From the NCBI GenBank assembly GCA_034189135.1, contig JAXHVO010000120.1:1-39016 (forward strand): a DNA stretch of 39,016 nt, given 5' to 3'. Position 1 is the first letter of the stretch. Every line of letters begins with the position of its first letter. The notes beneath the pieces were generated by a model. It searched no databases, was not told the origin of the DNA, and saw only the letters and a program-made list of their open reading frames with translations. Source of the DNA: Thermodesulfobacteriota bacterium. GTDB lineage: Bacteria; Desulfobacterota; Desulfobacteria; Desulfobacterales; JAUWMJ01. A program made the position numbers and the translations under genes. Positions 8,891-17,712 of this stretch are shown piece after piece.

Positions 8891-10307
8891 ACATTGCATC
8901 AATCTCGGGAAACGTTTTCCAATTTTCCAAAAATATATTTATATCCCTTTGATGAGCGCGCTCAAATCGTTTCCGGCTATAATGCATGCACATGGCATCC
9001 AGGTCAACCAGCACAGGGTGTTGTTGATGAATAATTATGTTGGTCCCCTTCATATCCTGATGGCTGATCTTGGCAATGGCAAGGTTTTTAAAAATATCCA
9101 AAATGCGTTTGGCCACAACGGGTTGTTGCTGTTTATTGCCATCATTAAAAAAGTCAATTGCATTCATGCCGTCAATATAATCATATACGAAATACGCCGT
9201 ACTCCTGAAATATCCAAAACGTCTTTCCAGCATGGCCACCGGCATCGGGGTTGCGATGCCCAACATTAACAGCAGGTGTGCACTTTGCCAGGAATGCATT
9301 GCACGCGATGGCCTTAAAAAGCGCCTAAGCCTGTGTCTGATATTTTTGATGTTATATCGTTTAACCACCAGGTCGTGTTCGTTGATCTTAATTCTTATTA
9401 CGGTGGAGCTGTTTCCCTTTTTGAGAAAAATGCTTTTCGGGTCATTTATGATCCTGTCAGGGTTATGCAGAAAAGCGGTCATTTCCGGAGTATCATAAGC
9501 TTTTTTGCAAAGTATAAAACGAGTAAAAGACCTGCGGCAAGTCAACTCTGAATATTCCTTTAAATTTAACTTAAGGTAATTTTTTATCCTCCACCTTCGC
9601 CAGCGTTTAATTCGTAAATCCAGTTTTCCAAATATACCTTCAGACTCTTTCAAACCGGATGCTTCAATATATTCTGTATACAGGTCAACAATAAGGGAGT
9701 AATCTGGTAAGGTAAACTGTGCGAACAGCATGGCGAGATTTTTTAAGCGGTCTTTGACTTTCAAAGGACGGCCTTTTTTGTTCTGCCGAATGGGTGTTCC
9801 ATCAATGGTATAGATTGTTTTGTTCTTAATCAGAAAGTTATTCAGATGCAGATCAAGATGCTTTATGCCTGCCTGGTGCATTTTAGCTTGGATTATCATC
9901 AGCTTGCGTATCAGGTTTCGTTTCTCTTGAATGCTTTCAACGGTACTCCAAACGCTTCCTAACTCAGTGGATGGGTAAATATAGTTAAATATTAATGCCC
10001 CGGCTTTTTTGTCCTGTGTTTTCCCGATAAATAACAAATCAGGTGCAGGGATACCTGCTTTTAATAGTGCCTGGATTCCCGATGACTCTCGATTTACATG
10101 ACGGTTAATCTGAAGCGGCTGATAAAACAACTTGGCAACCACCTTGTGCTTCCTCCACCTTCCCAAGTATACGGCTCGCTTCCCCGGGATAAGATTTAAC
10201 AGTCTTTCACAGACCAGATGTTCATTGCTTCCATCTATGGACAAGCAAAAGGGTAGCTTAATTTCTCCTGCTGAATTTCGCAGTTTTATACCGTTATACT
10301 GAATCAT
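8865..10307 (-). CDS. Tandem WaaP/Kdo-kinase-like protein with two complete kinase domains
   Basis: This 480-residue protein is about twice the length of single-domain LPS core kinases. Domain 1 (about residues 35-215) has an ATP-site lysine K59 (VVAKLFY), a catalytic H150-x-D152 with N157 (HLDLHLNNFLI) and D169 (YTIDG). Domain 2 (about 295-475) repeats the layout with K316 (LVVKRYN), H416-x-D418 with N423 (SHQDMKGTNIII) and D435/D437 (LVDLDAM). Families of this type (WaaP, KdkA, InaA) phosphorylate heptose or Kdo in the LPS inner core at the cytoplasmic face. Both catalytic sets look intact, so one protein may phosphorylate two positions. It lies 87 bases after the GT9 gene. Substrate is inferred. 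Confidence 0.82.
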   Translation of the reverse strand: MIQYNGIKLRNSAGEIKLPFCLSIDGSNEHLVCERLLNLIPGKRAVYLGRWRKHKVVAKLFYQPLQINRHVNRESSGIQALLKAGIPAPDLLFIGKTQDKKAGALIFNYIYPSTELGSVWSTVESIQEKRNLIRKLMIIQAKMHQAGIKHLDLHLNNFLIKNKTIYTIDGTPIRQNKKGRPLKVKDRLKNLAMLFAQFTLPDYSLIVDLYTEYIEASGLKESEGIFGKLDLRIKRWRRWRIKNYLKLNLKEYSELTCRRSFTRFILCKKAYDTPEMTAFLHNPDRIINDPKSIFLKKGNSSTVIRIKINEHDLVVKRYNIKNIRHRLRRFLRPSRAMHSWQSAHLLLMLGIATPMPVAMLERRFGYFRSTAYFVYDYIDGMNAIDFFNDGNKQQQPVVAKRILDIFKNLAIAKISHQDMKGTNIIIHQQHPVLVDLDAMCMHYSRKRFERAHQRDINIFLENWKTFPEIDAMFKGLMDNR

Positions 10308-10394
10308 AAGGTCATCAAAAGAATGTTGAAAAAGCTATTAAAGGATAACTTAGGTTTTCCGGGTACAAAAAAAGAATATTTTGATATGCCGAAG

Positions 10395-11402
10395 TCAAGT
10401 GCCTGATTGGGTCAGAAGTTTTGTACAGGCATTCATTACTCTGTTTACATCAAGCTTTCTCATACAGTCCCGATGTGGACAATGTTTCAGATAGCAGGGC
10501 ACGCATTCCATTTCGGTCATACTTACGACAAGGCTTTTATGATTTTGTGGTCCTACATAATACGGATCTGTGGGACCAAACAAAGCGACTATCGGAATGT
10601 CTATCGATGAGGCAAGGTGCATAATTCCAGAATCTATGCCCACAAATAGCTTTGCATCTTTTATGATTGAACAGAGTGAACGAAGTCCGGTATTTCCGGT
10701 TAAATCCACCACAAACGGCTCTTTGTTCCGGTTGCTTTCCATTGCCAGTTTTACTATGGTTTGATTGTAAGCTTGACTTTTTCTTCCCCCCACCAGTACC
10801 GTATCTAATCCAAAGTTTTCCTTAATTGAAATGATTAATTTTGCGAATTTATGCTGGCCCCAAGTCTTTGTCTGTCTTCTTTTTGACGCCCCTGGTGAGA
10901 TAACAATGTATTTGGGGGGAAGGCCAAAATTATTTCTGTTCTTATCTGCAGTGATAAGTCCGATATAGTCATTTTTATTCACACTGATATTGAGTTTTTT
11001 AAGCAGCTTGGCATTATTGTGCCAGCTATTATGGCCTTCGACGATTTCTTTGATATCAAGACATAGATCCCAGGGAAAATGAGCAAAGCCGGCTTTTATT
11101 TTTGCTTTGCTAAATGTGGTCAATATCAGGCTTTCCAAAGACCTGGGCAGGGAGATTAACAGATCATACTGGTAACTGCGCAATTTGTTTAAAAGCTCAA
11201 GCTTTGCTTTCAAATTTACTTCCCGCAATATGATGCGGTCCACATAGGGTAATCCTGTCAACAGCTCTTTCAGGTAGGGTTTTACAACTGAATGAATGGT
11301 TGCACCAGGGAAATTATCTCTAAGGGCTTTTAGCAGCGGAAGGGAAAAGACCAGATCACCGATCTGATTTAGATGAATAATACATATTTTGTTGAAATTC
11401 AT
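10395..11402 (-). CDS. Glycosyltransferase family 9, LPS heptosyltransferase-like
   Basis: This 335-residue GT-B protein starts ICIIHLNQIGDLVFSLPLLKAL, the N-terminal signature of WaaC/WaaF/WaaQ-type enzymes. It carries VISPGASKRRQTKTW and the donor-site segment FVGIDSGIMHLASSIDIPIVALFGPT in two adjoining parts. The family transfers L-glycero-D-manno-heptose from its ADP derivative to Kdo or heptose of the inner core. A heptose adenylyltransferase (rfaE2, 26009-26494) elsewhere in the window agrees with a heptose-containing core. Four cysteines near the C-terminus (ECVPCYLKHCPHRDC) are typical of many GT9 members. The gene follows the radical SAM gene after 11 bases. Confidence 0.9.
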   Translation of the reverse strand: MNFNKICIIHLNQIGDLVFSLPLLKALRDNFPGATIHSVVKPYLKELLTGLPYVDRIILREVNLKAKLELLNKLRSYQYDLLISLPRSLESLILTTFSKAKIKAGFAHFPWDLCLDIKEIVEGHNSWHNNAKLLKKLNISVNKNDYIGLITADKNRNNFGLPPKYIVISPGASKRRQTKTWGQHKFAKLIISIKENFGLDTVLVGGRKSQAYNQTIVKLAMESNRNKEPFVVDLTGNTGLRSLCSIIKDAKLFVGIDSGIMHLASSIDIPIVALFGPTDPYYVGPQNHKSLVVSMTEMECVPCYLKHCPHRDCMRKLDVNRVMNACTKLLTQSGT

Positions 11403-11413
11403 AGCTTTTAGGC

Positions 11414-12631
11414 TTAAAGAAAGAAATCATCATCCTTTTCTTCTTCTATTTCATCAACATTTTCATTTGAATGAATAGAATTTTCTATCCACCAGTTTAA
11501 GTGGTGATAAAAACATGCCACTACGCTGCACTCCTGTTCAGCGTTAAAGTTTGCGATGGAGTGAGCCAGGTCTTGTTGCGTGTCATTGAATTTGTTTTCA
11601 TCATCATAGCCGTTATAATTTCCTATTTTTGCTTTATCAGCACCCCTGAAAGCGGGACAATGAAAGATTCCGGACGGGGTGAGAACAGCCCGGAAAAATT
11701 GCGCATGACAGGTTTTCGGTTGTTTTTTCATTTCATGGACTTTACCACCCATCAGTTCTGACAAATTTATGCTTTTCAGTATTTTTATCTTTTTGTTTGC
11801 GATTTGCTTCGCCTGTTGCAAATTATTCTTAATTTCTTTTATCACTTTCTGCTCTCTTATTTTATCTGGAGGGTCAAAAAGAGATTCCTTTTGAGAAAGA
11901 TCAAGCTTCAGAAGACAGGGTTTGAAAGATATATAGTCAAAGTGATAGGTTTTTGCCAAACGAACCGCTTGAGGAATTTCATCAATGTTCGGGCAAAGTT
12001 GTTTTCCATCTATGTAAATTCCTTCCCACACAATGACAAAAGAATAGCCCATGGAAATGCGTGGGTTAAGTTCTTTAAATTCCCGCGCATTGGACAGTAT
12101 GGTTTCCAGACTGATATTATTTTTCGGATTGTGGGACCGGGCAAATGTTGTTTCACTTGCGGCATCTATGGAAATTCTTAACCAGTCCTTTCCCTCTAAT
12201 AGTTTTGCAATATTTTTAATATGCTGGAGTCTTGATCCATTTGTTACGATACCAATTTGCATTCCCCTGTTTTTTAGGTACCTGACTATTTCTTCAAAGT
12301 CTCTATGAAGGGTGGGCTCACCGCCTCCGATGAGGATAACAGACATCAACCCGTGAGATTTTAAGGTATCGATGCTTTGTTTCAGGTTTTCCGTATCAAG
12401 AATCTTACCGGAATTTATTATTTTTGAATCGACACAGTGGGGGCAGCGGAAATTGCAAGCGGTTGTTAAATCTAGATTTATCGATAAAGGCCCGTAATCA
12501 GGAAAAGCTTTACTGGTATCGGATGCCTCGAAACTACGACGCCACGAGATATATTCTTTGAGTCTTTCAATGACCGACGACTGTCTTAGCTTGGAGCTAA
12601 AATCGTGTTCTTTATTCTTTAATTTTTCCAT
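11414..12631 (-). CDS. Radical SAM protein in glycan locus
   Basis: This 405-residue protein carries the [4Fe-4S]/SAM motif C59-x3-C63-x2-C66 (TTACNFRCPHCVDS), the GGGEP motif (VILIGGGEPTLHRDFEEI) and VTNGSRL, all classical for radical SAM enzymes. The C-terminal part has further cysteines (KTCHAQFF, IFHCPAF, QECSVVACF) consistent with an auxiliary cluster of the SPASM/twitch kind, though the spacing is not canonical. An AAGG sequence precedes ATG 12631 by five bases. The gene sits between a Gfo/Idh/MocA oxidoreductase (9 bases) and a GT9 gene (11 bases), so a role in modifying a sugar or lipid of the envelope is inferred. The reaction is unknown. The acidic C-terminal tail (EEEKDDDFFL) is unusual. 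Confidence 0.88.
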   Translation of the reverse strand: MEKLKNKEHDFSSKLRQSSVIERLKEYISWRRSFEASDTSKAFPDYGPLSINLDLTTACNFRCPHCVDSKIINSGKILDTENLKQSIDTLKSHGLMSVILIGGGEPTLHRDFEEIVRYLKNRGMQIGIVTNGSRLQHIKNIAKLLEGKDWLRISIDAASETTFARSHNPKNNISLETILSNAREFKELNPRISMGYSFVIVWEGIYIDGKQLCPNIDEIPQAVRLAKTYHFDYISFKPCLLKLDLSQKESLFDPPDKIREQKVIKEIKNNLQQAKQIANKKIKILKSINLSELMGGKVHEMKKQPKTCHAQFFRAVLTPSGIFHCPAFRGADKAKIGNYNGYDDENKFNDTQQDLAHSIANFNAEQECSVVACFYHHLNWWIENSIHSNENVDEIEEEKDDDFFL

Positions 12632-12640
12632 AAATACCTT

Positions 12641-13564
12641 TTAAATTGTTTCATAACAGTTATAAATTTTTTTCAACATATAATACGTGGCCATAATATG
12701 CAACTTGCCTATTTGTGGCTCCTTTTTTGTTTTGACTGAGGATATAAAATCTTTCACCGATAGCTCAAGTGGATCATCCAGCTTCAAGCTTTTATCCAGA
12801 TATTTAAAATAAATGTTATAGTCCTTAAGATCCAGAACGCGGTAAACAATTTTATCATTAAATCCAAATCTAAAACTGCGGGGTTGTCGCTTTTGCCTTT
12901 CAAGGTTGATAAGGACCTCGCAGTTGTTGTTGGGCGTCGTATAGATGAACCTTACTATCATTTTACTTCCATCGGGCTCAATATTTGTTTTAATCATTTT
13001 GCCTTTTCCCAAAGTAAAATACAGAAGGCTTAAGGCATGGGGGATTGAATCGAGTATCATCTCTTTTCCGCGAACCATGGGAGAAAGATGCATAAAAAAA
13101 GTATCAGTTTTTTTTCGGTCAATGGGCCCGCAAAGGGTTTCATAATAAGGTAACGAGAAAGGCCATTGAGAATTCATGGCAATTTTGAGTTTCCTGTCTT
13201 CAGCTTTCTGCAAAATGAAATCGACTTGTTTATGTGGGTCATCATGATTATTCCACATAAACGGTTTTTCACAGAAAACATGCAAACCTGCATCCACCGA
13301 TTTGATAAGGTAGTCAAAATGGGTCGGCAATGGGGAGGCAATCACAACCGAGTCGGGTGTTTTCTCTGCTATCATTTGGTAAAAGTCGGTATAGGCAGAA
13401 GCTTGGATACCATACCTCTTTAGATTGCTAGCGGCATGACGGGAAGTTGTTTTTGTGGTTCCCAGCACGGAATTAACGGTGGTCTTGTTTTGGTGAAAAT
13501 ACTTTGCAATATATTCTCCGATGCCGTTATTATTTCGACCAGCCCCTATTATGGAAACTTTCAT
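12641..13564 (-). CDS. Gfo/Idh/MocA-family oxidoreductase
   Basis: This 307-residue protein opens with a Rossmann motif (VSIIGAGRNNNGIGEYIA) and contains VVIASPLPTHFDYLIKSV and GLHVFCEKPFMW, the EKP signature whose lysine is catalytic in this family. These enzymes oxidise or reduce sugars, often nucleotide sugars, with NAD(P). As first gene of the radical SAM/GT9/kinase run, it probably takes part in the same envelope sugar pathway. The AAAGG sequence lies directly against the ATG, closer than usual. Substrate cannot be predicted. Confidence 0.88.
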   Translation of the reverse strand: MKVSIIGAGRNNNGIGEYIAKYFHQNKTTVNSVLGTTKTTSRHAASNLKRYGIQASAYTDFYQMIAEKTPDSVVIASPLPTHFDYLIKSVDAGLHVFCEKPFMWNNHDDPHKQVDFILQKAEDRKLKIAMNSQWPFSLPYYETLCGPIDRKKTDTFFMHLSPMVRGKEMILDSIPHALSLLYFTLGKGKMIKTNIEPDGSKMIVRFIYTTPNNNCEVLINLERQKRQPRSFRFGFNDKIVYRVLDLKDYNIYFKYLDKSLKLDDPLELSVKDFISSVKTKKEPQIGKLHIMATYYMLKKIYNCYETI

Positions 13565-13850
13565 TCCTTTACCATATTACCAAGATATAAGATCGAATTA
13601 ACATTTCATAGTATACTAAGATTTTCGAAAAGTACTCTTTTGTAAAGTTCTCGAACTGCCAATAGCAATCTGGAATGTCGCCCGCTTCTCATGTTTGGCA
13701 TACATAGAGAATACTAAGGTTAAATCTTATATGTTACTAAAGAATTAATTAAAAAAAAATAACATGCAGCAATAATTTTTGCAACGTCTATTATCATGGG
13801 AATATACCACCAAAAACCGAGATATTGAGGTTGTTGGTGATAAATATTTG

Positions 13851-13879
13851 TTGACTTTAGCGAAAGGGCTTTTTAGTAT
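13851..13879 (+). promoter_or_regulatory. Predicted sigma70-type promoter of rocD operon
   Basis: A TTGACT -35 box (13851-13856) is followed after exactly 17 bases by TAGTAT (13874-13879). The predicted transcription start near 13886 falls in the palindrome listed next, leaving a leader of about 105 bases before rocD. Prediction rests on hexamer match and spacing only. Confidence 0.5.
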
Positions 13880-13884
13880 ACATC

Positions 13885-13909
13885 ATACGATTATACCATT
13901 ATATCGTAT
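13885..13909. promoter_or_regulatory. 25-bp palindrome, probable operator at rocD transcription start
   Basis: Perfect 7-bp arms ATACGAT and ATCGTAT flank an 11-base partly symmetric centre (TATACCATTAT). The site lies directly downstream of the predicted -10 box, where a bound protein would block transcription. The obvious candidate is the GntR/FadR regulator at the end of the same cluster (18801-19523); this is inference. A lone half-site ATACGAT recurs upstream of arcB at 15283-15289. Confidence 0.5.
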
Positions 13910-13990
13910 AAACATTGGAGAAATTCCAAATATGGGTTGGGAGAGGTTTGGGTGAAATCTAAATAGAAAATGAAACAAGAGAGGTGAAAG

Positions 13991-15187
13991 GTGAAACAAC
14001 AACAATATATGGATTTGGAAAATGAATTTGGCGCACATAATTACAAGCCGCTGGATGTGGTGTTGGAGCGAGGCGAGGGAGTCTGGGTTTGGGATGTGGA
14101 TGGCAACAAATACCTTGACTGCCTTGCAGCGTATTCCGCAGTCAATCAGGGGCATTGTCATCCAAAAATTATGAACGCAATGATTGACCAGGCAAAAAAA
14201 TTGACATTGACTTCAAGAGCATTTCGAAATGATCAGCTTGGTTTATTTTACCAGGAACTGTGTAAACTTACCCATTCTCACAAAGTCTTACCCATGAATA
14301 GCGGCGCAGAGGCGGTGGAGACTGTGATTAAGACGGTTAGAAAATGGGGATATAAGGTAAAGGGAGTTGAGGAAGATAAAGCGGAAATCATTGTCTGTGA
14401 GAATAATTTCCATGGCCGTACCATTACCATAGTCGGATTTAGCACAGACCCGAATTCCACCGAGGGGTTTGGTCCGTTTACCCCTGGTTTTAAAATTATC
14501 CCCTTTGGAGATGCTAAAGCTTTGGAAGACGCAATTACACCCAATACGGTTGGCTTTCTTGTAGAACCGATTCAGGGCGAGGCCGGGGTGATCATCCCGC
14601 CGGTCGGGTATCTGAAGGCCGCAAGGGCTATTTGCGAAAAAAACAATGTGGTTCTCATACTGGATGAAATCCAAACCGGCCTGGGGCGAACCGGAAAACT
14701 TCTGGCTGAAGAACATGAGAATATAGAAGCGGATTTAACCTTAATCGGCAAAGCCTTATCAGGCGGCTTTTATCCTGTTTCAGCTGTTTTGTCCAACAGC
14801 GAAGTCATGGGCGTATTGCAGCCAGGTGAACACGGAAGCACATTCGGAGGTAATCCATTGGCATGTGCTGTGGCCCGTGTTGCGTTGAAAGTGCTGGTTG
14901 AAGAAGGAATGGTAGATAATGCCGCAGAAATGGGGACTTATTTTTATGATGGGCTAAGTCAGATAAAAAATCCGATAATTAAAGAGATTCGAGGCAAAGG
15001 ATTAATGATAGGTATGGAGCTTTGGCCTGAAACAGGCGGAGCTCGCCAGTATTGTCAAAAACTTAAGAAAAAAGGGCTGCTTTGTAAAGAGACCCACGAG
15101 AATATTATTCGGTTTGCACCCCCGCTTGTTATTACCAAAGATGTGGTTGACTGGGCACTGGAACAGATTGAAGCTGTTTTAAAATAA
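13991..15187 (+). CDS. rocD: Ornithine aminotransferase (ornithine-oxo-acid transaminase)
   Basis: RocD converts ornithine plus 2-oxoglutarate to glutamate-5-semialdehyde plus glutamate in the cytoplasm. This 398-residue class III PLP enzyme has the RocD/OAT-type N-terminus ([16 protein letters not shown], then [14 protein letters not shown]), LILDEIQTG with D225, and the PLP lysine K254 ([15 protein letters not shown]). The SAVNQGH segment favours ornithine aminotransferase over acetylornithine aminotransferase ArgD. The start is GTG 13991, preceded by a GAGG sequence; ATG 14009 is possible. It is the first gene of a five-gene module with arcB, a GTPase, arcC and a GntR regulator. Supply of ornithine by ArcB next door fits a catabolic role. 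Confidence 0.92.
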   Translation: MKQQQYMDLENEFGAHNYKPLDVVLERGEGVWVWDVDGNKYLDCLAAYSAVNQGHCHPKIMNAMIDQAKKLTLTSRAFRNDQLGLFYQELCKLTHSHKVLPMNSGAEAVETVIKTVRKWGYKVKGVEEDKAEIIVCENNFHGRTITIVGFSTDPNSTEGFGPFTPGFKIIPFGDAKALEDAITPNTVGFLVEPIQGEAGVIIPPVGYLKAARAICEKNNVVLILDEIQTGLGRTGKLLAEEHENIEADLTLIGKALSGGFYPVSAVLSNSEVMGVLQPGEHGSTFGGNPLACAVARVALKVLVEEGMVDNAAEMGTYFYDGLSQIKNPIIKEIRGKGLMIGMELWPETGGARQYCQKLKKKGLLCKETHENIIRFAPPLVITKDVVDWALEQIEAVLK

Positions 15188-15336
15188 GAAATAGTTAACA
15201 GGTTGAATGGTGATTGCGCATGCTGCCTCTTTGTCTTCACTTTCCCTACTCAACCATTTAATAAGCTCTGTAATAGAGCCGAATACGATTCAATAACTAT
15301 TTTTTAAAGATAAGAAAACCATGATGAGGATAGGAA

Positions 15337-16338
15337 ATGTTATCTAATTTTAAACAGAAAAGCTTTCTTAAACTGCTGGATTTTTCTCCGGAGGAAATTC
15401 ATTTTTTGCTTAAGTTGGCTGAAGATCTTAAAAAAGCCAAATATGCCGGAACAGAACAAAAAAGACTAAAGAGAAAAAATATTGCATTGATTTTTGAAAA
15501 AACATCCACCCGAACTCGATGTGCGTTTGAAACCGCTGCATATGATCAGGGCGCTCATGTGACCTATCTTGGGCCGACCGGTTCTCAGATGGGTCATAAA
15601 GAATCGATGAGGGATACGGCAAGGGTGTTGGGCAGAATGTACCATGGTATTGAATACCGTGGCTTTGCCCAGAATAAAATCGAAGAACTGGCGCAATACT
15701 CGGGTGTGCCTGTGTGGAATGGTCTGACCAATGAATTTCATCCCACCCAGGTTCTGGCCGATTTACTTACCATCATAGAGCATACTGATAAGACGTTAAA
15801 TGAGGTTTCATTCGCCTATCTGGGTGATGCCAGAAATAACATGGGGAATTCATTGATGATCGGGGCTGCAAAAATGGGAATCGATTTTCGTTCCATTTCT
15901 CCGGAAAAACTCAAGACAGAGATGAGTATAGTAAAACAAGCAAAGAAGATTTCAACAGTAACCGGTGCAAAAATACGGATCACCGATGATGTGGAAAAAG
16001 GAGTAAAAGGTTGTGATTTTATCTGCACGGATGTCTGGGTATCCATGGGAGAACCGGAAAATGCCTGGGTGCAGAGAATCGAATTATTAAAGCCATACCA
16101 GGTGAGCCAATCGGTTATGGAAATGACCGGAAATAATGATGTAAAGTTTTTGCACTGCCTGCCGGCATTTCACAACCGTGAGACCTTGATCGGTGAAAAG
16201 ATTTATCAAAAATTCGGGTTGGAAGCGATGGAAGTCACCGACGATGTGTTTGAGTCTAAAGCGTCTCTCGTTTTTGATGAGGCTGAAAACAGGATCCATA
16301 CAGCTAAGGCGGTTATGGTAGCTACGCTGGGATCTTAA
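15337..16338 (+). CDS. arcB: Ornithine carbamoyltransferase, catabolic ArcB-like
   Basis: The enzyme interconverts ornithine plus carbamoyl phosphate and citrulline plus phosphate. All signatures are present in 333 residues: STRTR (57-61, carbamoyl-phosphate site), HPTQ (135-138), the SMG loop (236-238, ornithine site) and HCLP (273-276). The N-terminus ([18 protein letters not shown]) and length match the ArcB/ArgI group. Placement between rocD and carbamate kinase supports the catabolic direction, giving carbamoyl phosphate for ATP formation, but a biosynthetic role cannot be excluded without the rest of the genome. The 149-base gap before it holds a small hairpin (GCTCT/AGAGC at 15265-15279). 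A purine-rich AGGATAGGAA precedes the ATG. Confidence 0.93.
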   Translation: MLSNFKQKSFLKLLDFSPEEIHFLLKLAEDLKKAKYAGTEQKRLKRKNIALIFEKTSTRTRCAFETAAYDQGAHVTYLGPTGSQMGHKESMRDTARVLGRMYHGIEYRGFAQNKIEELAQYSGVPVWNGLTNEFHPTQVLADLLTIIEHTDKTLNEVSFAYLGDARNNMGNSLMIGAAKMGIDFRSISPEKLKTEMSIVKQAKKISTVTGAKIRITDDVEKGVKGCDFICTDVWVSMGEPENAWVQRIELLKPYQVSQSVMEMTGNNDVKFLHCLPAFHNRETLIGEKIYQKFGLEAMEVTDDVFESKASLVFDEAENRIHTAKAVMVATLGS

Positions 16339-16386
16339 AAAGCACAAAATATTAACATAAGAAACTAAATGAATGCGAGGTAATAT

Positions 16387-17712
16387 ATGGTAGAGAATGT
16401 CATAATTATGGGAGCTGCCGGGCGGGATTTTCATAACTTCAACGTCTATTTCAGGGATAATAAACGATACAAGGTCATTTGCTTTACAGCCACGCAGATT
16501 CCAAATATCGATGACAGGCGATATCCAGCTGAACTGGCAGGTGAATTATACCCAAAAGGTATCCCGATATATTCTGATGAAAAACTGGCTGATTTGATAA
16601 GGGAAAATAAAGTGGATCTGGTTGCCTTTTCTTATAGTGATGTCAAGCACATCGAGGTCATGCACAAGGCTTCCATCGTTACTGCAGCAGGCGCAGATTT
16701 TTTAATTATTGGTGCGGCATATACCATGCTTAAATCAAAAAAGACGGTCATATCCGTATGCGCCATCCGTACCGGATGTGGAAAATCTCAAACCAGTCGT
16801 AAGGTCGTGAAGATTCTTCAGAAGATGGGAAAGAAGGTTGTTTCCATCCGCCATCCAATGCCTTATGGGGATCTAACCAAGCAGATTGTACAACGTTTTG
16901 CAACTTATGAAGATTTTGAAAAACATAAATGCACCATTGAAGAAAGAGAAGAATACGAACCGGTTGTTGGAATGGGGGCAGTCATTTATGCCGGTATCGA
17001 CTACGGAAAAATTCTTAAACAAGCAGAACAGGAAGCAGATGTTATCGTCTGGGACGGCGGAAATAATGACACACCGTTTTATAAACCGGATATAAGCATC
17101 GTTGTGTTTGATCCACACCGGGCCGGACATGAAACCACTTACCACCCGGGGGAAACAAACATGCTGATGGCGGATATTGCCATTATCAACAAGGTGGATA
17201 GTGCAAAGATTGAAAATGTGGAGAAGGTGAAACAAACCATAAAAACAAATAATCCCCGTGCCAGAATTATTTTGGCCGATTCAAAAGTCATTGCCGAAGA
17301 TGCGGATATGATAACAGGTAAACGAGTACTGGTTGTTGAAGACGGTCCTACCTTAACTCACGGGGAGATGAGTTATGGTGCCGGCGTTATTGCTGCCAGA
17401 CGGTTTGGGGCGGCAGAACTGGTTGACCCGCGCCCCTACCTGTCAAGCACAATTAAGGAAACTTTCGAGAAATACCCGAATATCGGACCGTTATTACCGG
17501 CAATGGGGTATAGCCCCCAACAGATGAAGGACCTGGAAACCACCATTAACAACACCGAATGTGATCTTGTTTTGTCAGCGACCCCAATAGATTTGCTCAA
17601 GCTTCTTTCCATTGAAAAACCGACGATGCGGATTCGTTACGAGTATAAGGATAACAGCAATCCTACTTTAGAGGATTTATTAAAAGAGCTCATGGTTTTA
17701 AAAAATGAATAA
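16387..17712 (+). CDS. Predicted GTPase of the cyclic 2,3-diphosphoglycerate synthetase-like family (COG2403)
   Basis: This 441-residue protein has an N-terminal Rossmann-like part (VENVIIMGAAGRDFHNFN) and a central P-loop domain. The P-loop reads RTGCGKSQTS with K133 and S134 and is slightly degenerate at its first position. VWDGGNNDTP gives a DxxG-like switch, and IINKVDS (N268-K269-x-D271) is the guanine-specificity motif. Homologues are labelled cyclic 2,3-diphosphoglycerate synthetase after a methanogen enzyme, but here the gene lies between ornithine carbamoyltransferase and carbamate kinase, overlapping arcC by eight bases. A function tied to carbamoyl phosphate or to assembly or channelling of these two enzymes is therefore more likely (inference). 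A GAGG sequence precedes ATG 16387. Biochemical role unknown. Confidence 0.8.
   Translation: MVENVIIMGAAGRDFHNFNVYFRDNKRYKVICFTATQIPNIDDRRYPAELAGELYPKGIPIYSDEKLADLIRENKVDLVAFSYSDVKHIEVMHKASIVTAAGADFLIIGAAYTMLKSKKTVISVCAIRTGCGKSQTSRKVVKILQKMGKKVVSIRHPMPYGDLTKQIVQRFATYEDFEKHKCTIEEREEYEPVVGMGAVIYAGIDYGKILKQAEQEADVIVWDGGNNDTPFYKPDISIVVFDPHRAGHETTYHPGETNMLMADIAIINKVDSAKIENVEKVKQTIKTNNPRARIILADSKVIAEDADMITGKRVLVVEDGPTLTHGEMSYGAGVIAARRFGAAELVDPRPYLSSTIKETFEKYPNIGPLLPAMGYSPQQMKDLETTINNTECDLVLSATPIDLLKLLSIEKPTMRIRYEYKDNSNPTLEDLLKELMVLKNE

Larger units (their letters stand above)
13565..13990. other. Divergent intergenic region between glycan locus and ornithine module
   Basis: These 426 AT-rich bases separate the leftward Gfo gene from the rightward rocD. 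Besides the promoter and palindrome listed separately, they contain a 10-bp perfect palindrome TAGTATACTA (13609-13618), whose first eight bases recur at 13874-13881. There is also TTTTCGAAAA at 13622-13631. GTATAC-centred sites are typical of several GntR-class operators, but no link to the local regulator is proven. No open frame of coding character was found. Confidence 0.5.

Noticed and set aside
13991-15187. Acetylornithine aminotransferase (ArgD) as identity of the first gene of the arc module
   Set aside because: The [14 protein letters not shown] and AYSAVNQGH segments and the catabolic neighbours favour ornithine aminotransferase RocD.
16387-17712. Literal assignment as cyclic 2,3-diphosphoglycerate synthetase
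   Set aside because: That activity belongs to methanogen thermoprotection; nothing in the window supports this metabolite and the genomic setting points to carbamoyl phosphate.
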